The translations under genes and the position numbers were made by a program. From contig NZ_FQZE01000017.1 in the NCBI RefSeq assembly GCF_900141875.1, positions 47,650 to 111,649 of the forward strand: a stretch of 64,000 nt of DNA, written 5' to 3'. The number at the start of each line of letters is the position of its first letter. The stretch's first letter is position 1. A model generated the notes under the pieces. It had not been told where the DNA came from. It saw only the letters and a program-made list of their open reading frames with translations, and did no database searches. This stretch comes from Tangfeifania diversioriginum. GTDB lineage: Bacteria > Bacteroidota > Bacteroidia > Bacteroidales > Prolixibacteraceae. Below are positions 26,244 to 34,939 of the stretch, one piece after another.

Positions 26244-28982
26244 TTAATTCAAACTGATTTTCACACCCAGGCTCAGCTCCATTCCTTTTTTGTATGAGCT
26301 CACCGTGGAAGTAAATTGTTCGCCGGTAAACGGCTTTATATCTTGAGTTTGTTTGATTTCAGGATTCAGCAGGTTTTTACCGGTAAATTTCAGCGAAATG
26401 GTTTCCGATATTTTTTTGAGCAAAATAAAATCGAGGGTTACAAATCCTTTTTCAATGATTTCGTTGTTAAACAGCGTGGCGCTGTTTTGAAAATCCTCGG
26501 GGGCTCCCAGTGCCAGGATTTTATCTGACGAATAGTTTCCGCTGATGGTAGCTGCAAATTCGTTTTCCTTGTTATTTGAATAGCTAAGGATTCCGTTGGC
26601 AATAAAATCGGATGCTCCCTGTAAATCGGTTTCGGTTTTGTTGTTGTACTGAAATTCTTCCAGTAAATCCTGGTTGAACCACATTTTTGTGGCGTTCACT
26701 GTCAGGTTCAATTCGGGCATGCCTGTATTTTCTGCTTTGATAATATCGAAACGTGTTTCCAGTTCAAAGCCATACACATCGGCTTTATCGCCGGTGTTTT
26801 CATAAATGAAATTTCCGGATGAACCCCTGGTTTGAGCCAGGTTGATTGGGTCGTTAATTTGCTTGTAAAACGCGGTTGCTGAAAACAGTTCCTTGTTGGT
26901 AGGGAAGAACTCCCACTTTAAATCGATATTGTAATTCTCCGAATTTTTAAGTTCCGGGTTTCCTTTTGTTACACGGCCGGTTGGCGATACATATTCGAAT
27001 GGCGCCAGCTCTTTAAATTCAGGCAGCGTGATGGTTTCGCTGGCTGCCAGCCGCAGCGAGCTTTTATCGGTGAGCAGGTATTTCAGGTTCAGCCCCGGCA
27101 AAATGTTATTGTAATCGTATGAAACCGATCCCTGTCTGCCCACATAGTTGGCCACATCCCAGTCCACTTCAATATTGTCCAGTTCGTATCGGGCACCCAC
27201 ATTCCCGCTAAATTTTCCGAGGGTGAAATCAGCGTTCAGAAATCCGGCGTAAACATTCAGGTTGGCGTTGTAGTTGTCGGGTTTTCTGTCTCTGATAATT
27301 AAATCGTTGCCGGCATAAAGTGCTTCATTCAACAACGCTTTGTCGAGGTTGTCAATAGAGTTGACCTGCACGCCTTTTGCACGTACACCAATAAACATCG
27401 ACTGAAAATCCCGTTCTTTCATCCGGAAATTGGCACCGTAGTTCAGTTTCAATTTCTTTTGTTCTTCGTCTTTAAAAAAGAGTTCGTCTTTCAGGTAGCC
27501 GTTAAATTCGCCGTCTTCAATACTCTGAAGTGACTTCCGTTGCTGAAAATCGCCAACGTGTGCAAACTGAACGGTATTTTCATTTAGAATATTTACTTCG
27601 TTGCGAATACGGTTGGGTTCGTCGGAATTCACATAATTGTATCCTGCAGCCCATTCCAGTTGGTTTCTTTCGGCAAGCCGATGGCTTCCCAGCAATTGGT
27701 TAATAAATATCTGGGTTTCTTTTAGGTTCTGATCGCGAACAAATGCACCGGTTTCCTGCGGATCCTGGTCAAAAACGTAACCTTCGCCGTTTCGTCCCTG
27801 CTCGTAAAGCTGGTCAACCGTTTTAAGAATTACCAGGCTGTTGAAATTCAGGCTGTTGTAATCATTAAAATTGTAAGCCACGTTAATCAGCCCGGTGGTA
27901 TTGATATTTGTGGAGAACGTTTCGGCATCGGTAAATTCATTGTCCAGTACATTCGAACGGTACTTCCGGTAAACGCCTTTGTAATGGTCGTAAGAATTTT
28001 CGTGCTCAACCGTTGCAAAAACCGACAATTCATTATTGAAAAGTTCAAACTGTTTTCCACCTGTCAGCGAGAAATCGAATCCCAACGGGAAGCTGCGTGT
28101 ATCGGTATTCCAGCTTTGGTTGGTGATGGCTTCTTCGGTAGTGTACGAGCGCTGGTAAAAACCAAAATTTACATCGTTCATGTTTTGAGTGGTTTTGAAA
28201 TTATTCCAAACACCGTCTTTTAACACATTGGTGTTGGTCTTTCCTGAAACGCCAACAGACAACGTTTCGCTGTAACTTTTTGAGCTGATGTTAACCGTAC
28301 CCGAAGCCTGGTCGCCATAATTCTGTGCCGAGAAAGTTTTATCGATTCCCACATTTTTTATGATGTCGGTAGAGAACAGGTTTAGGTCGATGTTCTTTTT
28401 ACTTACATCGTCCGAAGGAATCGGCAGTCCGTTCATGGTTGTAGTTAAATAGCGGTCACCTAACCCTCGGATGTAAATGTCGCCGGAGCTTTCGGTTTTT
28501 GTAACCCCGGTTATTTTTGATGTAGCCGTTGCCGCATCGGAAACACCGAGGCTCGACAAACGACTCGAACCGATGCTTTCGGTAATTCCGGTGGCATTTT
28601 TCTGGTCGAGCAGCAGCATGGCTTCCGATTCGCGGTTGGCTTTTGCCACCACTTTTACTTCTCCAATATCGAGGGTTGCAGGTTCGAGTGCCACATTGAT
28701 TTCTGTTTCATCGCCGGCTGTAATTTCCACCTGAATTTCCTGTGGTTCATACGAAATAAATGAAACGACGAGCGTATGAGTTCCGGGCTCAATGCCAGGC
28801 AAAATATAGTTGCCATCGAAATCGGTGATGGTTCCCTGTGTTGTTCCTTTAATTAAAACGGTGGTCCCTATGAGTGATTCCTGTGTTTTTGAATCGGTTA
28901 CGCTTCCTTTTATTGTTCCTTTTTGCGCATAACCGATAAAAGAAAAAATTAGTAGGAGACTACTAATAAAGATTGTTTTCAT
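26244..28982 (-). CDS. TonB-dependent outer-membrane receptor
   Basis: This 912-residue protein has a signal peptide (residues 1-19, ending in GYAQ), then a carboxypeptidase-regulatory-like domain (about 20-105; KGSVTDSKTQESLIGTTVLI). A plug domain follows (about 115-240; SDAATATSKITG, DIYIRGLGDRYLTTTMNGLP), then a long beta-barrel. The C-terminus ends with an aromatic-poor strand (MELSLGVKISLN). It imports a ligand across the outer membrane using energy from TonB-ExbB-ExbD. It is not a SusC: the usual SusC length (about 1000) and motifs are lacking and no susD follows. Its upstream region carries four Pho-box-like half-sites, so a phosphorus-containing ligand is a reasonable prediction. Confidence 0.88.
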   Translation of the reverse strand: MKTIFISSLLLIFSFIGYAQKGTIKGSVTDSKTQESLIGTTVLIKGTTQGTITDFDGNYILPGIEPGTHTLVVSFISYEPQEIQVEITAGDETEINVALEPATLDIGEVKVVAKANRESEAMLLLDQKNATGITESIGSSRLSSLGVSDAATATSKITGVTKTESSGDIYIRGLGDRYLTTTMNGLPIPSDDVSKKNIDLNLFSTDIIKNVGIDKTFSAQNYGDQASGTVNISSKSYSETLSVGVSGKTNTNVLKDGVWNNFKTTQNMNDVNFGFYQRSYTTEEAITNQSWNTDTRSFPLGFDFSLTGGKQFELFNNELSVFATVEHENSYDHYKGVYRKYRSNVLDNEFTDAETFSTNINTTGLINVAYNFNDYNSLNFNSLVILKTVDQLYEQGRNGEGYVFDQDPQETGAFVRDQNLKETQIFINQLLGSHRLAERNQLEWAAGYNYVNSDEPNRIRNEVNILNENTVQFAHVGDFQQRKSLQSIEDGEFNGYLKDELFFKDEEQKKLKLNYGANFRMKERDFQSMFIGVRAKGVQVNSIDNLDKALLNEALYAGNDLIIRDRKPDNYNANLNVYAGFLNADFTLGKFSGNVGARYELDNIEVDWDVANYVGRQGSVSYDYNNILPGLNLKYLLTDKSSLRLAASETITLPEFKELAPFEYVSPTGRVTKGNPELKNSENYNIDLKWEFFPTNKELFSATAFYKQINDPINLAQTRGSSGNFIYENTGDKADVYGFELETRFDIIKAENTGMPELNLTVNATKMWFNQDLLEEFQYNNKTETDLQGASDFIANGILSYSNNKENEFAATISGNYSSDKILALGAPEDFQNSATLFNNEIIEKGFVTLDFILLKKISETISLKFTGKNLLNPEIKQTQDIKPFTGEQFTSTVSSYKKGMELSLGVKISLN

Positions 28983-29053
28983 TCTTTTTTTTGTTTGCAG
29001 TGTTTTTTCGACATTTTTTCTTTAAAGTCGGCAGCAAAGGAAGGGGCAAAATG

Positions 29054-29097
29054 TTACAGTGCGATTACTATTCATTTAAGGTTGAATTACATTTCTG
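29054..29097 (-). promoter_or_regulatory. Pho-box-like operator upstream of the TonB receptor, four 11-bp repeats
   Basis: Half-sites start at 29054 (TTACA), 29065 (TTACT), 29076 (TTAAG) and 29087 (TTACA), each exactly 11 bp apart. A fifth degenerate unit (TAATA) follows at 29098. On the coding strand these read as TGTAA-type half-sites. The array lies about 72 bp upstream of the receptor start. The spacing and orientation match the site at 23248-23280. Confidence 0.6.
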
Positions 29098-29218
29098 TAA
29101 TAAAAATGAAATAAAATTTTGCGGGCTGCACTCGCTTTTGAGATTTCTGGAAAGCAGCAAAAAATTTGTTGTCTGGCATATTACCGGTGAATTGCAAATT
29201 ATCCTAAAAAATGAATTT

Positions 29219-30985
29219 CTATTTCTTCGCGAGCGAGAACAAAAACTCCACTCCTTTTTTGGGGTTGTTTTTTACCGAGATGTTTCCTTTATGCAGTTGG
29301 ATGGCATTTTTTACAATGGCCAGTCCCAGGCCGGTACCACCTTTCTCGCGGCTGCGACCATGGTCAACGCGGTAAAAACGTTCGAATATTCGGGGCAGGT
29401 GCTCTTCAGGAATTCCGGTTCCGGTATCGGAATAGGAGAAATAATAGTATTTTTCGTCTTCGTGGTAAACTTTTACATTGATGCTGATTCCATCGCCCCC
29501 GTAGTTGATGGAGTTTTCAACAAAGTTTTGGAAGATTGAAAACAGTAGCGAATCATTTCCATCTATTACTGTGTTTTGCGGTACATCGCTCGAAAAAGAG
29601 ATGTTTTTTTCGTGCATCCGGTTGGCAAAGTTTTCATAAACCTCATCAATAACCGATTTTATATCGAGGGGTTTGAACCGAAACAGTTCCCCGGCATCTT
29701 CGATGTTGTTCAGCAACGAAACGTCATTTATTAAATCAGTAAGCCGTTCGGCCTGCAAAAATGTTTTCTCCAGAAAATATTTTTGTTTTTCTTCGGGCAC
29801 CGGCCAGTTCTCAATCATGGTTTCCAGGTAACCTTTTATTGAGGCCAGCGGCGTTTTCAGTTCGTGGGCAATGTTCGAGGTGAGTTGCTGTTTCATCAGC
29901 CGGCGTTTTTCCAGCCGCGTAATGTCGGTTATTACTACTTCGAAACTTTTATCCGGAAACACAATACTCTGGATCTTGTAGTACTTTTCGCTTTGAGAAA
30001 CCACGAAATTTGTTTGTGGCAACTCTTCGAAATTCTCAGGGAGACTGCTTTTTAAATTTTGGTCAATGAATTTGTTCAGCTTTTTGAGCTCTTTCATTTT
30101 GAAAATGTCTGAAGCTGAGTGAATCTCTTTTTTTGAAAGAATATTGATGTACTGAATAAAATGTTTGTTCGAGAGTGTGATTTCTTTTTCGGGCGAAAAA
30201 AAGGCAATCCCTTCGTTCAGGGCATTCAAGTGGTTGAAGAGTTTTTCCCTTTCGTTCGAAAGCTCATCTTTGGTTTTTTTTAGTTTGTGGTAAATCTGAA
30301 TAATCTGGCTGCTTATAACGCCCAGTTCGTTTTCCGGAAAAGTAGTGTCGGGTTCTACCAGTTCATTTTTTCCTGCCTTAATCGAAAAATCTTTCAGTTT
30401 GGTAATGGCATCGGACAATTTGCCTGTTATAATGAAAAGAATAATACCGATGATAGCAAAAACCGACACGATGAAAAAGATAAAAGCACGTTCGGCCTTT
30501 AAAAAATTTTGAATCTGAAGGTTGTAAACAACGGCAGTGCGTACAAAATAACCTGGGTATTTTTTAGCGTAGTAGTAATATTCTTCCTGGGTGGTATCGG
30601 AAAGCCGGATGTTGGTGCCGGTTTGGTTTTGAACCGCCTTTTCAATTTCAGGCCGGTGCAGGTGGTTTTCCATTTGGGTATATTCTTCCACCGAACTATC
30701 GTACATAACCTCTCCGTCGGAGTCGATGAGGGTAATTCTGATGTTGGGCTGCGGAATAATTTGCTTCAGCTCACCTATGCGGTCAACCTCACCGGTTTCC
30801 AGCAGGTGATTTTGCTCCACAAAACGGTGGGTAATTTCAGTAATATTGTCAAGCGTGTTTTCGAGTTGGGCTGTGCGGTATTTTTTTTCGCGCTGAAACT
30901 GAAATGTCAGAATGGAAATGGTGAACAGAATGAAAACTATAATGAAGTAGAAAAATATTTCGCCCCTGAATGTTTTCCGAATCAC
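29219..30985 (-). CDS. PhoR-like sensor histidine kinase
   Basis: This 588-residue membrane kinase has a first helix (about 10-29), a periplasmic region of about 135 residues and a second helix (about 168-188). These are followed by a HAMP-like linker and a PAS-like domain (about 245-355, starting LNALNEGIAFFSPEKE). The dimerisation domain contains SNIAHELKTPLASI with the phosphorylated His374. The ATPase domain shows NFVENSINYGG, DTGTGIPEEHLPRIFERFYRVD and GGTGLGLAIVK. The order TM-sensor-HAMP-PAS-HisKA is that of PhoR-type kinases. It follows the response regulator gene by 23 bp and precedes the TonB receptor. Pho-box-like sites on both sides support a phosphate-sensing role, but the signal is inferred. 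Confidence 0.88.
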   Translation of the reverse strand: MIRKTFRGEIFFYFIIVFILFTISILTFQFQREKKYRTAQLENTLDNITEITHRFVEQNHLLETGEVDRIGELKQIIPQPNIRITLIDSDGEVMYDSSVEEYTQMENHLHRPEIEKAVQNQTGTNIRLSDTTQEEYYYYAKKYPGYFVRTAVVYNLQIQNFLKAERAFIFFIVSVFAIIGIILFIITGKLSDAITKLKDFSIKAGKNELVEPDTTFPENELGVISSQIIQIYHKLKKTKDELSNEREKLFNHLNALNEGIAFFSPEKEITLSNKHFIQYINILSKKEIHSASDIFKMKELKKLNKFIDQNLKSSLPENFEELPQTNFVVSQSEKYYKIQSIVFPDKSFEVVITDITRLEKRRLMKQQLTSNIAHELKTPLASIKGYLETMIENWPVPEEKQKYFLEKTFLQAERLTDLINDVSLLNNIEDAGELFRFKPLDIKSVIDEVYENFANRMHEKNISFSSDVPQNTVIDGNDSLLFSIFQNFVENSINYGGDGISINVKVYHEDEKYYYFSYSDTGTGIPEEHLPRIFERFYRVDHGRSREKGGTGLGLAIVKNAIQLHKGNISVKNNPKKGVEFLFSLAKK

Positions 30986-31008
30986 TTTAAATTCTGTTTA
31001 AGTTGGTG

Positions 31009-31692
31009 TTATCTATTTTTAAAACAGTACCCGTACCCCGATTTTCCTTTGATATTGGCGCCGTAATCGCCAATTTTTTTGCGCAGTCGGGCAATGTTTA
31101 CATCCACATTGCGCTCGGTAACAATCACATCGTCGTCCCATATTCGTTTCAAAATTTCATCGCGGCCGATGTACTGATCCATGTTGTCCATGAGCAGGAT
31201 AAGAATTTCAAATTCTTTACGCGTGAGGTGAATCACCTGTCCGTCAATTGTAATTTCCTTGCGTTTTGTGTCGGCAGTCAAATTATTAAAAACCAATTGT
31301 TTGTTATTCTCCGAGGTTTTTGCACCCCTTTTGAGTATGGCTTTTATGCGGGCAATCACTTCTTTTATTGAAAAAGGTTTCGAAATGTAATCGTCGCCTC
31401 CCACATTGAATCCCGTAAGTATGTCATTTTCTTCACCTTTGGCAGTTAAAAAGATAATGGGCACAGGCAACTTTTTTTCCTTGCGGATGATGTTGGCCAC
31501 CTTAAAGCCCGACATGCCACCCATCATAACATCCAGCAATATCAGGTCGAATTCATGCAACTTTTTTTTCAGGGCTTCTTCGCCCGAATAGGCCACTTCA
31601 ATATTATACCCCTCACTTTCAAGGTTGAACTGAAGGATTTCGCACAAATCTTCTTCGTCATCAACTATCAGGATTTTTTTGTTATCAGCCAT
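31009..31692 (-). CDS. OmpR/PhoB-family response regulator (pair 1)
   Basis: This 227-residue regulator has a receiver domain with Asp11, Asp12 and the phosphorylated Asp54 (LILLDVMMGG), and the conserved FLTAKGEE (Lys). A PhoB/OmpR winged-helix domain follows: LTRKEFEILILLMDN, then DVNIARLRKKIG and the C-terminal hairpin KGKSGYGYCF. It is the first gene of an operon with a PhoR-like kinase 23 bp downstream. Its own promoter region contains a three-unit Pho-box-like array and a TAACTTTG -7 box, which suggests autoregulation. A second regulator of the same family lies at 55917-56615. Confidence 0.9.
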   Translation of the reverse strand: MADNKKILIVDDEEDLCEILQFNLESEGYNIEVAYSGEEALKKKLHEFDLILLDVMMGGMSGFKVANIIRKEKKLPVPIIFLTAKGEENDILTGFNVGGDDYISKPFSIKEVIARIKAILKRGAKTSENNKQLVFNNLTADTKRKEITIDGQVIHLTRKEFEILILLMDNMDQYIGRDEILKRIWDDDVIVTERNVDVNIARLRKKIGDYGANIKGKSGYGYCFKNR

Positions 31693-31719
31693 TTTTTAAT
31701 GAAGTTCAGACTTTTTTTG

Positions 31720-31727
31720 CAAAGTTA
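31720..31727 (-). promoter_or_regulatory. Candidate -7 box for the response regulator/kinase operon
   Basis: On the minus strand TAACTTTG fits the TAnnTTTG consensus exactly. It lies 28 bp upstream of the regulator start, and the Pho-box-like array starts 31 bp further upstream. Confidence 0.45.
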
Positions 31728-31758
31728 GGGTTAAAAAAGTTTTTACTCTTTATTTTTA

Positions 31759-31791
31759 TTACAAAACAATTACGAAAATATTAAAAGTGAT
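31759..31791. promoter_or_regulatory. Pho-box-like operator between the divergent regulator and porin genes
   Basis: Half-sites start at 31759 (TTACA), 31770 (TTACG) and 31781 (TTAAA), each 11 bp apart. The array ends 5 bp before the porin -7 box, where a PhoB-type activator would replace a poor -33 element. On the opposite strand it reads as TTGTAAT-type half-sites facing the regulator operon. It may therefore act on both promoters. Confidence 0.55.
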
Positions 31792-31796
31792 TAATT

Positions 31797-31804
31797 TATA
31801 TTTG
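31797..31804 (+). promoter_or_regulatory. Candidate -7 box of the porin gene
   Basis: TATATTTG fits the consensus TAnnTTTG exactly. Transcription would start near 31811, which excludes the upstream start codon at 31787 and supports translation from 31832. Confidence 0.5.
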
Positions 31805-31831
31805 TGCAAACTTAATATGACACATTCCGGA

Positions 31832-32827
31832 ATGAAGACAAAATTTTTAATTGCCTTTTTCCTGTTTTTTACTTTTCAGGCCTTTTCTCAGGAGGACGAA
31901 TTTGAACCCTCGGGCAAACCGTTCGCCCGTATTTTCGCCAATTTTCACCAGGGCATTACAGGCAGTGCAACCGACCAGGCTGCATTTGAACTGGTACGCG
32001 GCTACCTGGGCTACGAATATTCTTTCAGCCCCGAATTTTATGCAAAAATTAACCTGGATGTGGGCAGCCCCGACGATCTTTCACCACTTTCAAAAATCAG
32101 GAGGTATGCCTATTTTAAAAATGCTTATTTGCGCTATACGAATGCTGATTTGCAAATTGAATTTGGGTTGATTGGCTTGAAGCAGTTTAAGTTGCAGGAA
32201 ACGATTTGGGAGCGACGTTACCTGATGAAAACCATTGTCGACGAACACCGGCTGGGTTCTTCCGCCGATTTGGGTGTAAACTTTCATTATAAATTCAGCC
32301 CAAAAATAGATGCCGATTTTACCATGATGAATGGCGAAGGTTACAGCAGCCTGCAGATGGATGATGTGTTCAAATACAGCCTGGGTACAACTTTTCGGGT
32401 GCCGCGCAATTTTACCTCGCGGGTGGTTTTCGATATCATGCACGACGAAATTTCAGAAACAACCCTGACGATATTTACGTCATACGATTTCCGGAAGAAA
32501 TGGAACATTGCCGGCGAATTTGTTTTGCGGCAAAATGACGGTTGGAAAGCTAATCGCGATATTTATGCCTGGTCGTTTTACGGAAAGTACAACCTAACCG
32601 ACAAGTACCAGCTGTTTGCCCGGTACGATAAAATTGAGTCGAACATCCTGGAAGGCGAAACGCTGCCCTGGCGACTGGCTGACGACGGAACTGCACTGGT
32701 GGCCGGCATTCAGTTTAAACCCATAAATAATATTAAAATGGCACTCAATTACCACGACTGGTACCCGTGGGCAGCTAATATGGAGGGCGGCGGATTTATT
32801 TTTCTTGATTTGGAAGTGAAAATGTAA
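31832..32827 (+). CDS. Outer-membrane porin, possibly phosphate/anion-selective (OprO/P-like)
   Basis: From ATG 31832 the protein has 331 residues and begins with a clear signal peptide (Met-Lys-Thr-Lys, hydrophobic core, ending AFSQ). An in-frame ATG at 31817 and a longer frame from 31787 exist. The longer frame would begin upstream of the predicted promoter and would bury the signal peptide. The mature part is a series of amphipathic strands alternating with Asp/Asn-rich turns, as in OprO/P-type porins (FARIFANFHQG, YLGYEYSFSPEFYAKINLD, AYLRYTNADLQIEFG). It ends with a strand closing in LDLEVKM. Its promoter has a Pho-box-like array. The next gene follows after 9 bp. Anion selectivity is inferred. 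Confidence 0.75.
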   Translation: MKTKFLIAFFLFFTFQAFSQEDEFEPSGKPFARIFANFHQGITGSATDQAAFELVRGYLGYEYSFSPEFYAKINLDVGSPDDLSPLSKIRRYAYFKNAYLRYTNADLQIEFGLIGLKQFKLQETIWERRYLMKTIVDEHRLGSSADLGVNFHYKFSPKIDADFTMMNGEGYSSLQMDDVFKYSLGTTFRVPRNFTSRVVFDIMHDEISETTLTIFTSYDFRKKWNIAGEFVLRQNDGWKANRDIYAWSFYGKYNLTDKYQLFARYDKIESNILEGETLPWRLADDGTALVAGIQFKPINNIKMALNYHDWYPWAANMEGGGFIFLDLEVKM

Positions 32828-32836
32828 GTGTTGAAA

Positions 32837-34147
32837 ATGAGGAGAATAGTTGTTGCTATATTCGTATTGATAACAGTTTTTCCGGGGTGCCGCAAAAGCG
32901 ATTTCCTGTTGGAAGAAAAAACTGAATCGTTTCGCGACGATGGTAGCGGCACCGGGACGGTAACCTGGACCAAAAACAATGAGTACATCCTGGAAGGGCT
33001 GGTTTTTGTGAACGACGGACAGGTTTTGACCATCGAACCCGGCACAGTTGTGCGGTTTCGCAGCGGACAGGCCGAAAACGCCAGTGCCCTGATTGTGGCC
33101 CGCGGCGGAAAAATTATTGCTGAAGGAACCCAGGAAGAACCTATCATCTTTACTTCGGAGAACGACGACCTGCAGGGCTCAGTTGCAAAAGATGAACGCG
33201 GCTTGTGGGGCGGACTGATAATCCTTGGAAATGCCCCGCTGAATGTGAGCGGTGGTGAAGCGCGGGTTGAAGGCATTCCGTATTTTGAGCAGCGCGGTAT
33301 TTTTGGCGGTGGCGACGAAGACGACAACTCGGGGGTGCTGCGGTATGTTTCCATCCGTCACGGCGGTACCAATATTGGGGAGGGAAATGAAATTAACGGC
33401 CTCACCCTGGGCGGGGTAGGAAACAAAACAGAAATTGATTTTGTGGAAGTGATTTCCAATGAAGACGATGGAGTGGAAATTTTCGGGGGCACGGTAAACC
33501 TGAAACACATGGTAGTGGCTGGGTGTGGAGACGATGCGTTTGATTATGACCTCGGCTGGAGTGGAAATGGGCAGTTCTGGCTCGGAATTGAAAATGATTT
33601 TGTAGGCGACAATCTCATTGAAGCGGGTGGCGGAACCAATCCTGTGATTGGATTTCCACATTCTTTGCCCACAATTTACAATGCCACATTAATTGGCAAC
33701 GGACTGACCGGCAACGGCTCGCTCGCTGTTTTTGAGCGGTTTGCCGGCGGTGTAATTGCCAATTCTGTCATGATGAACGATGCCAACGGAATTCTGTTAG
33801 AAGTTACTGATGGTGCCAACGACAGTTTCAGCCAGTGGAAAAACGGAAAGCTTGATATCCGTAACAACCTGTTTTTTGATGTTGGCAGCGCTGAAAACAG
33901 TTCGCCATTTAAACTTTCAGGTGTTTATTCATCCGAAATGGAAAACGAGTGGGCGGCTTATTTTTCGGCGGCACAAAACGAAACGGGCAACCCGGGCATT
34001 GACCCGGAGTCGGGCTATTTTGTTCCCGAGCAAAAAATTACCGGCAGTTTAAGCGAATACCCCGAATCCTGGTTTCAACGCGTCGATTTTAAAGGTGCTT
34101 TTGGCGAAGATAACTGGATAGAAGGATGGACGTTGCTGGCGGAATAA
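32837..34147 (+). CDS. Surface lipoprotein with beta-helix-like domain, relative of the 24256-26202 protein
   Basis: From ATG 32837 (an in-frame GTG lies at 32828) the protein has 436 residues. The N-terminus is a lipoprotein signal with lipobox FPGC (Cys18). The single domain repeats the order seen in the duplicated lipoprotein: LEGLVFVNDGQVLTIEPGT, GLWGGLIILGNAP, GIFGGGDEDDNSG, EINGLTLGGVG, EDDGVEIFGGT and DDAFDYDLGWSG. This arrangement is widespread in Bacteroidota and is often mislabelled in databases. It is 9 bp downstream of the porin gene and should be cotranscribed with it. The acidic loops suggest divalent-metal binding, perhaps bridging to a phosphorylated ligand. This role is inferred. 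Its stop is immediately followed by the convergent glgX-like remnant. Confidence 0.82.
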   Translation: MRRIVVAIFVLITVFPGCRKSDFLLEEKTESFRDDGSGTGTVTWTKNNEYILEGLVFVNDGQVLTIEPGTVVRFRSGQAENASALIVARGGKIIAEGTQEEPIIFTSENDDLQGSVAKDERGLWGGLIILGNAPLNVSGGEARVEGIPYFEQRGIFGGGDEDDNSGVLRYVSIRHGGTNIGEGNEINGLTLGGVGNKTEIDFVEVISNEDDGVEIFGGTVNLKHMVVAGCGDDAFDYDLGWSGNGQFWLGIENDFVGDNLIEAGGGTNPVIGFPHSLPTIYNATLIGNGLTGNGSLAVFERFAGGVIANSVMMNDANGILLEVTDGANDSFSQWKNGKLDIRNNLFFDVGSAENSSPFKLSGVYSSEMENEWAAYFSAAQNETGNPGIDPESGYFVPEQKITGSLSEYPESWFQRVDFKGAFGEDNWIEGWTLLAE

Positions 34148-34201
34148 TTACCTCACATTTCGCAATAACACCAGCGACCGCGACTGCAATAGTGTTAATT
34201 C
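34148..34201 (-). pseudogene. Decayed 3' end of a glgX-like gene
   Basis: On the minus strand the last 14 codons before TAA (34148-34150) read LQSRSLVLLRNVR. This is nearly the same as the end of the intact glgX at 37679 (LEARTLVLLRNVR). The DNA agrees over about 40 bp, including TTACCTCACATT and AACACCAGCG. Upstream of this the similarity stops. The two glgX ends therefore bracket the accessory genes between them. Confidence 0.65.
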
Positions 34202-34224
34202 GGATTATAAATCCGCGCTAGCGG
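34201..34224. repeat. Short palindromic repeat, copy 1
   Basis: The sequence has the plan CGG, then an A/T palindrome (GGATTATAAATCC), then GCGCTAGCGG. A related copy is at 34910-34932 (CGGTTGCAAATCGG followed by CGCGAGCGG). Such short hairpins recall REP-type elements. Confidence 0.4.
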
Positions 34225-34288
34225 AGCCCGGAAGCATCCCCGCGGTACACATTATGGTAATCCTGTTTATTTTTCGTTGTAGTTCCAT

Positions 34289-34789
34289 TTATTTGTCAAT
34301 CATTAATGCATCTAAAATTTCTTTTGGCGTCATGTACTTCTTGTTTCGTGAAAAGATATAATTAAAATGGACATCCTCAATGTAATCCCAATTTGTATCT
34401 TCAATTGTTTCGGCCATTGCCAAATGATATTCAATGTTGTAGCGTAACTGGTTCATGTGAGACAACATGCTGCGGCTGTTTGTGGCAAATATTTGCGGTT
34501 CGGTTTGCAATTGATACTGAAAAAGCAATTTTCCATAGCCCAGCCGTTTTATAAGGTTTTCAGACCGTTCCTGAAATACCGGTAATGCTTTGTTTAAGGA
34601 TTTTCCGTTTACCAGTACAGTTAACATGGTGGGGTGATGTAAAAAATGAATAGCCAGTTTTCCCTGCTTGCCAGTCGAAAGCAATCCTGCATACCATTCT
34701 CCCGGCAATTCCGAAGTTATTTCATCCGTGTTTTTAACGGGTTTTATTCCCGATGTTTTTAATATTTTATTTGTTCCTCTTATAATCAT
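34289..34789 (-). CDS. DUF6933-like protein
   Basis: Starting at ATG 34787-34789 the protein has 166 residues. A longer frame begins at 34918, but its extra 43 residues are basic, overlap repeat DNA and are not family-like. The core IIRGTNKILKTSG, then WYAGLL and LLFINL-like strands (LAIHFLHHPTMLTVLVNGKS), then RSENLIKRLGY, matches DUF6933 proteins. Their function is unknown and they often occur in variable regions. The C-terminal half includes a SRSMLSHMNQLRYNIEY segment. The protein is soluble and cytoplasmic. It is the last of three same-strand accessory genes. Confidence 0.65.
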   Translation of the reverse strand: MIIRGTNKILKTSGIKPVKNTDEITSELPGEWYAGLLSTGKQGKLAIHFLHHPTMLTVLVNGKSLNKALPVFQERSENLIKRLGYGKLLFQYQLQTEPQIFATNSRSMLSHMNQLRYNIEYHLAMAETIEDTNWDYIEDVHFNYIFSRNKKYMTPKEILDALMIDK

Positions 34790-34823
34790 AGTTACGAAGC
34801 GTATAGGATTTTCTCCTCGCTGG

Positions 34824-34864
34824 CACAAATTTGCCACGAAGTGATGCCTGCGGCGCAATTTGTG
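34824..34864. repeat. Hairpin repeat with CACAAATT arms, copy A
   Basis: CACAAATTTGCC at the left pairs with GGCGCAATTTGTG at the right. A related, tighter hairpin lies at 35948-35971 between the next two genes (GGCGCAAATT and AATTTGTGTGC). Both sit in gaps of the accessory operon. Confidence 0.4.
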
Positions 34865-34909
34865 TCCTAATTTATAAGAACGAGGTTTCAATTTTACCAA
34901 ATTGCACAT

Positions 34910-34932
34910 CGGTTGCAAATCGGCGCGAGCGG
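34910..34932. repeat. Short palindromic repeat, copy 2
   Basis: CGGTTGCAAATCGG followed by CGCGAGCGG resembles the element at 34201-34224. It lies 7 bp beyond the stop of the RES-domain gene. Confidence 0.35.
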
Positions 34933-34939
34933 TGTGTTT

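Noticed and set aside
26244..28982. SusC/SusD-type polysaccharide utilisation pair
   Set aside because: The receptor lacks SusC length and the partner is a beta-helix-like lipoprotein, not a TPR-type SusD. No glycoside hydrolases are nearby.
34790..34918. N-terminal extension of the DUF6933-like gene
   Set aside because: The 43 extra codons run through hairpin-repeat DNA and do not look like the protein family, so the start at 34789 is preferred.
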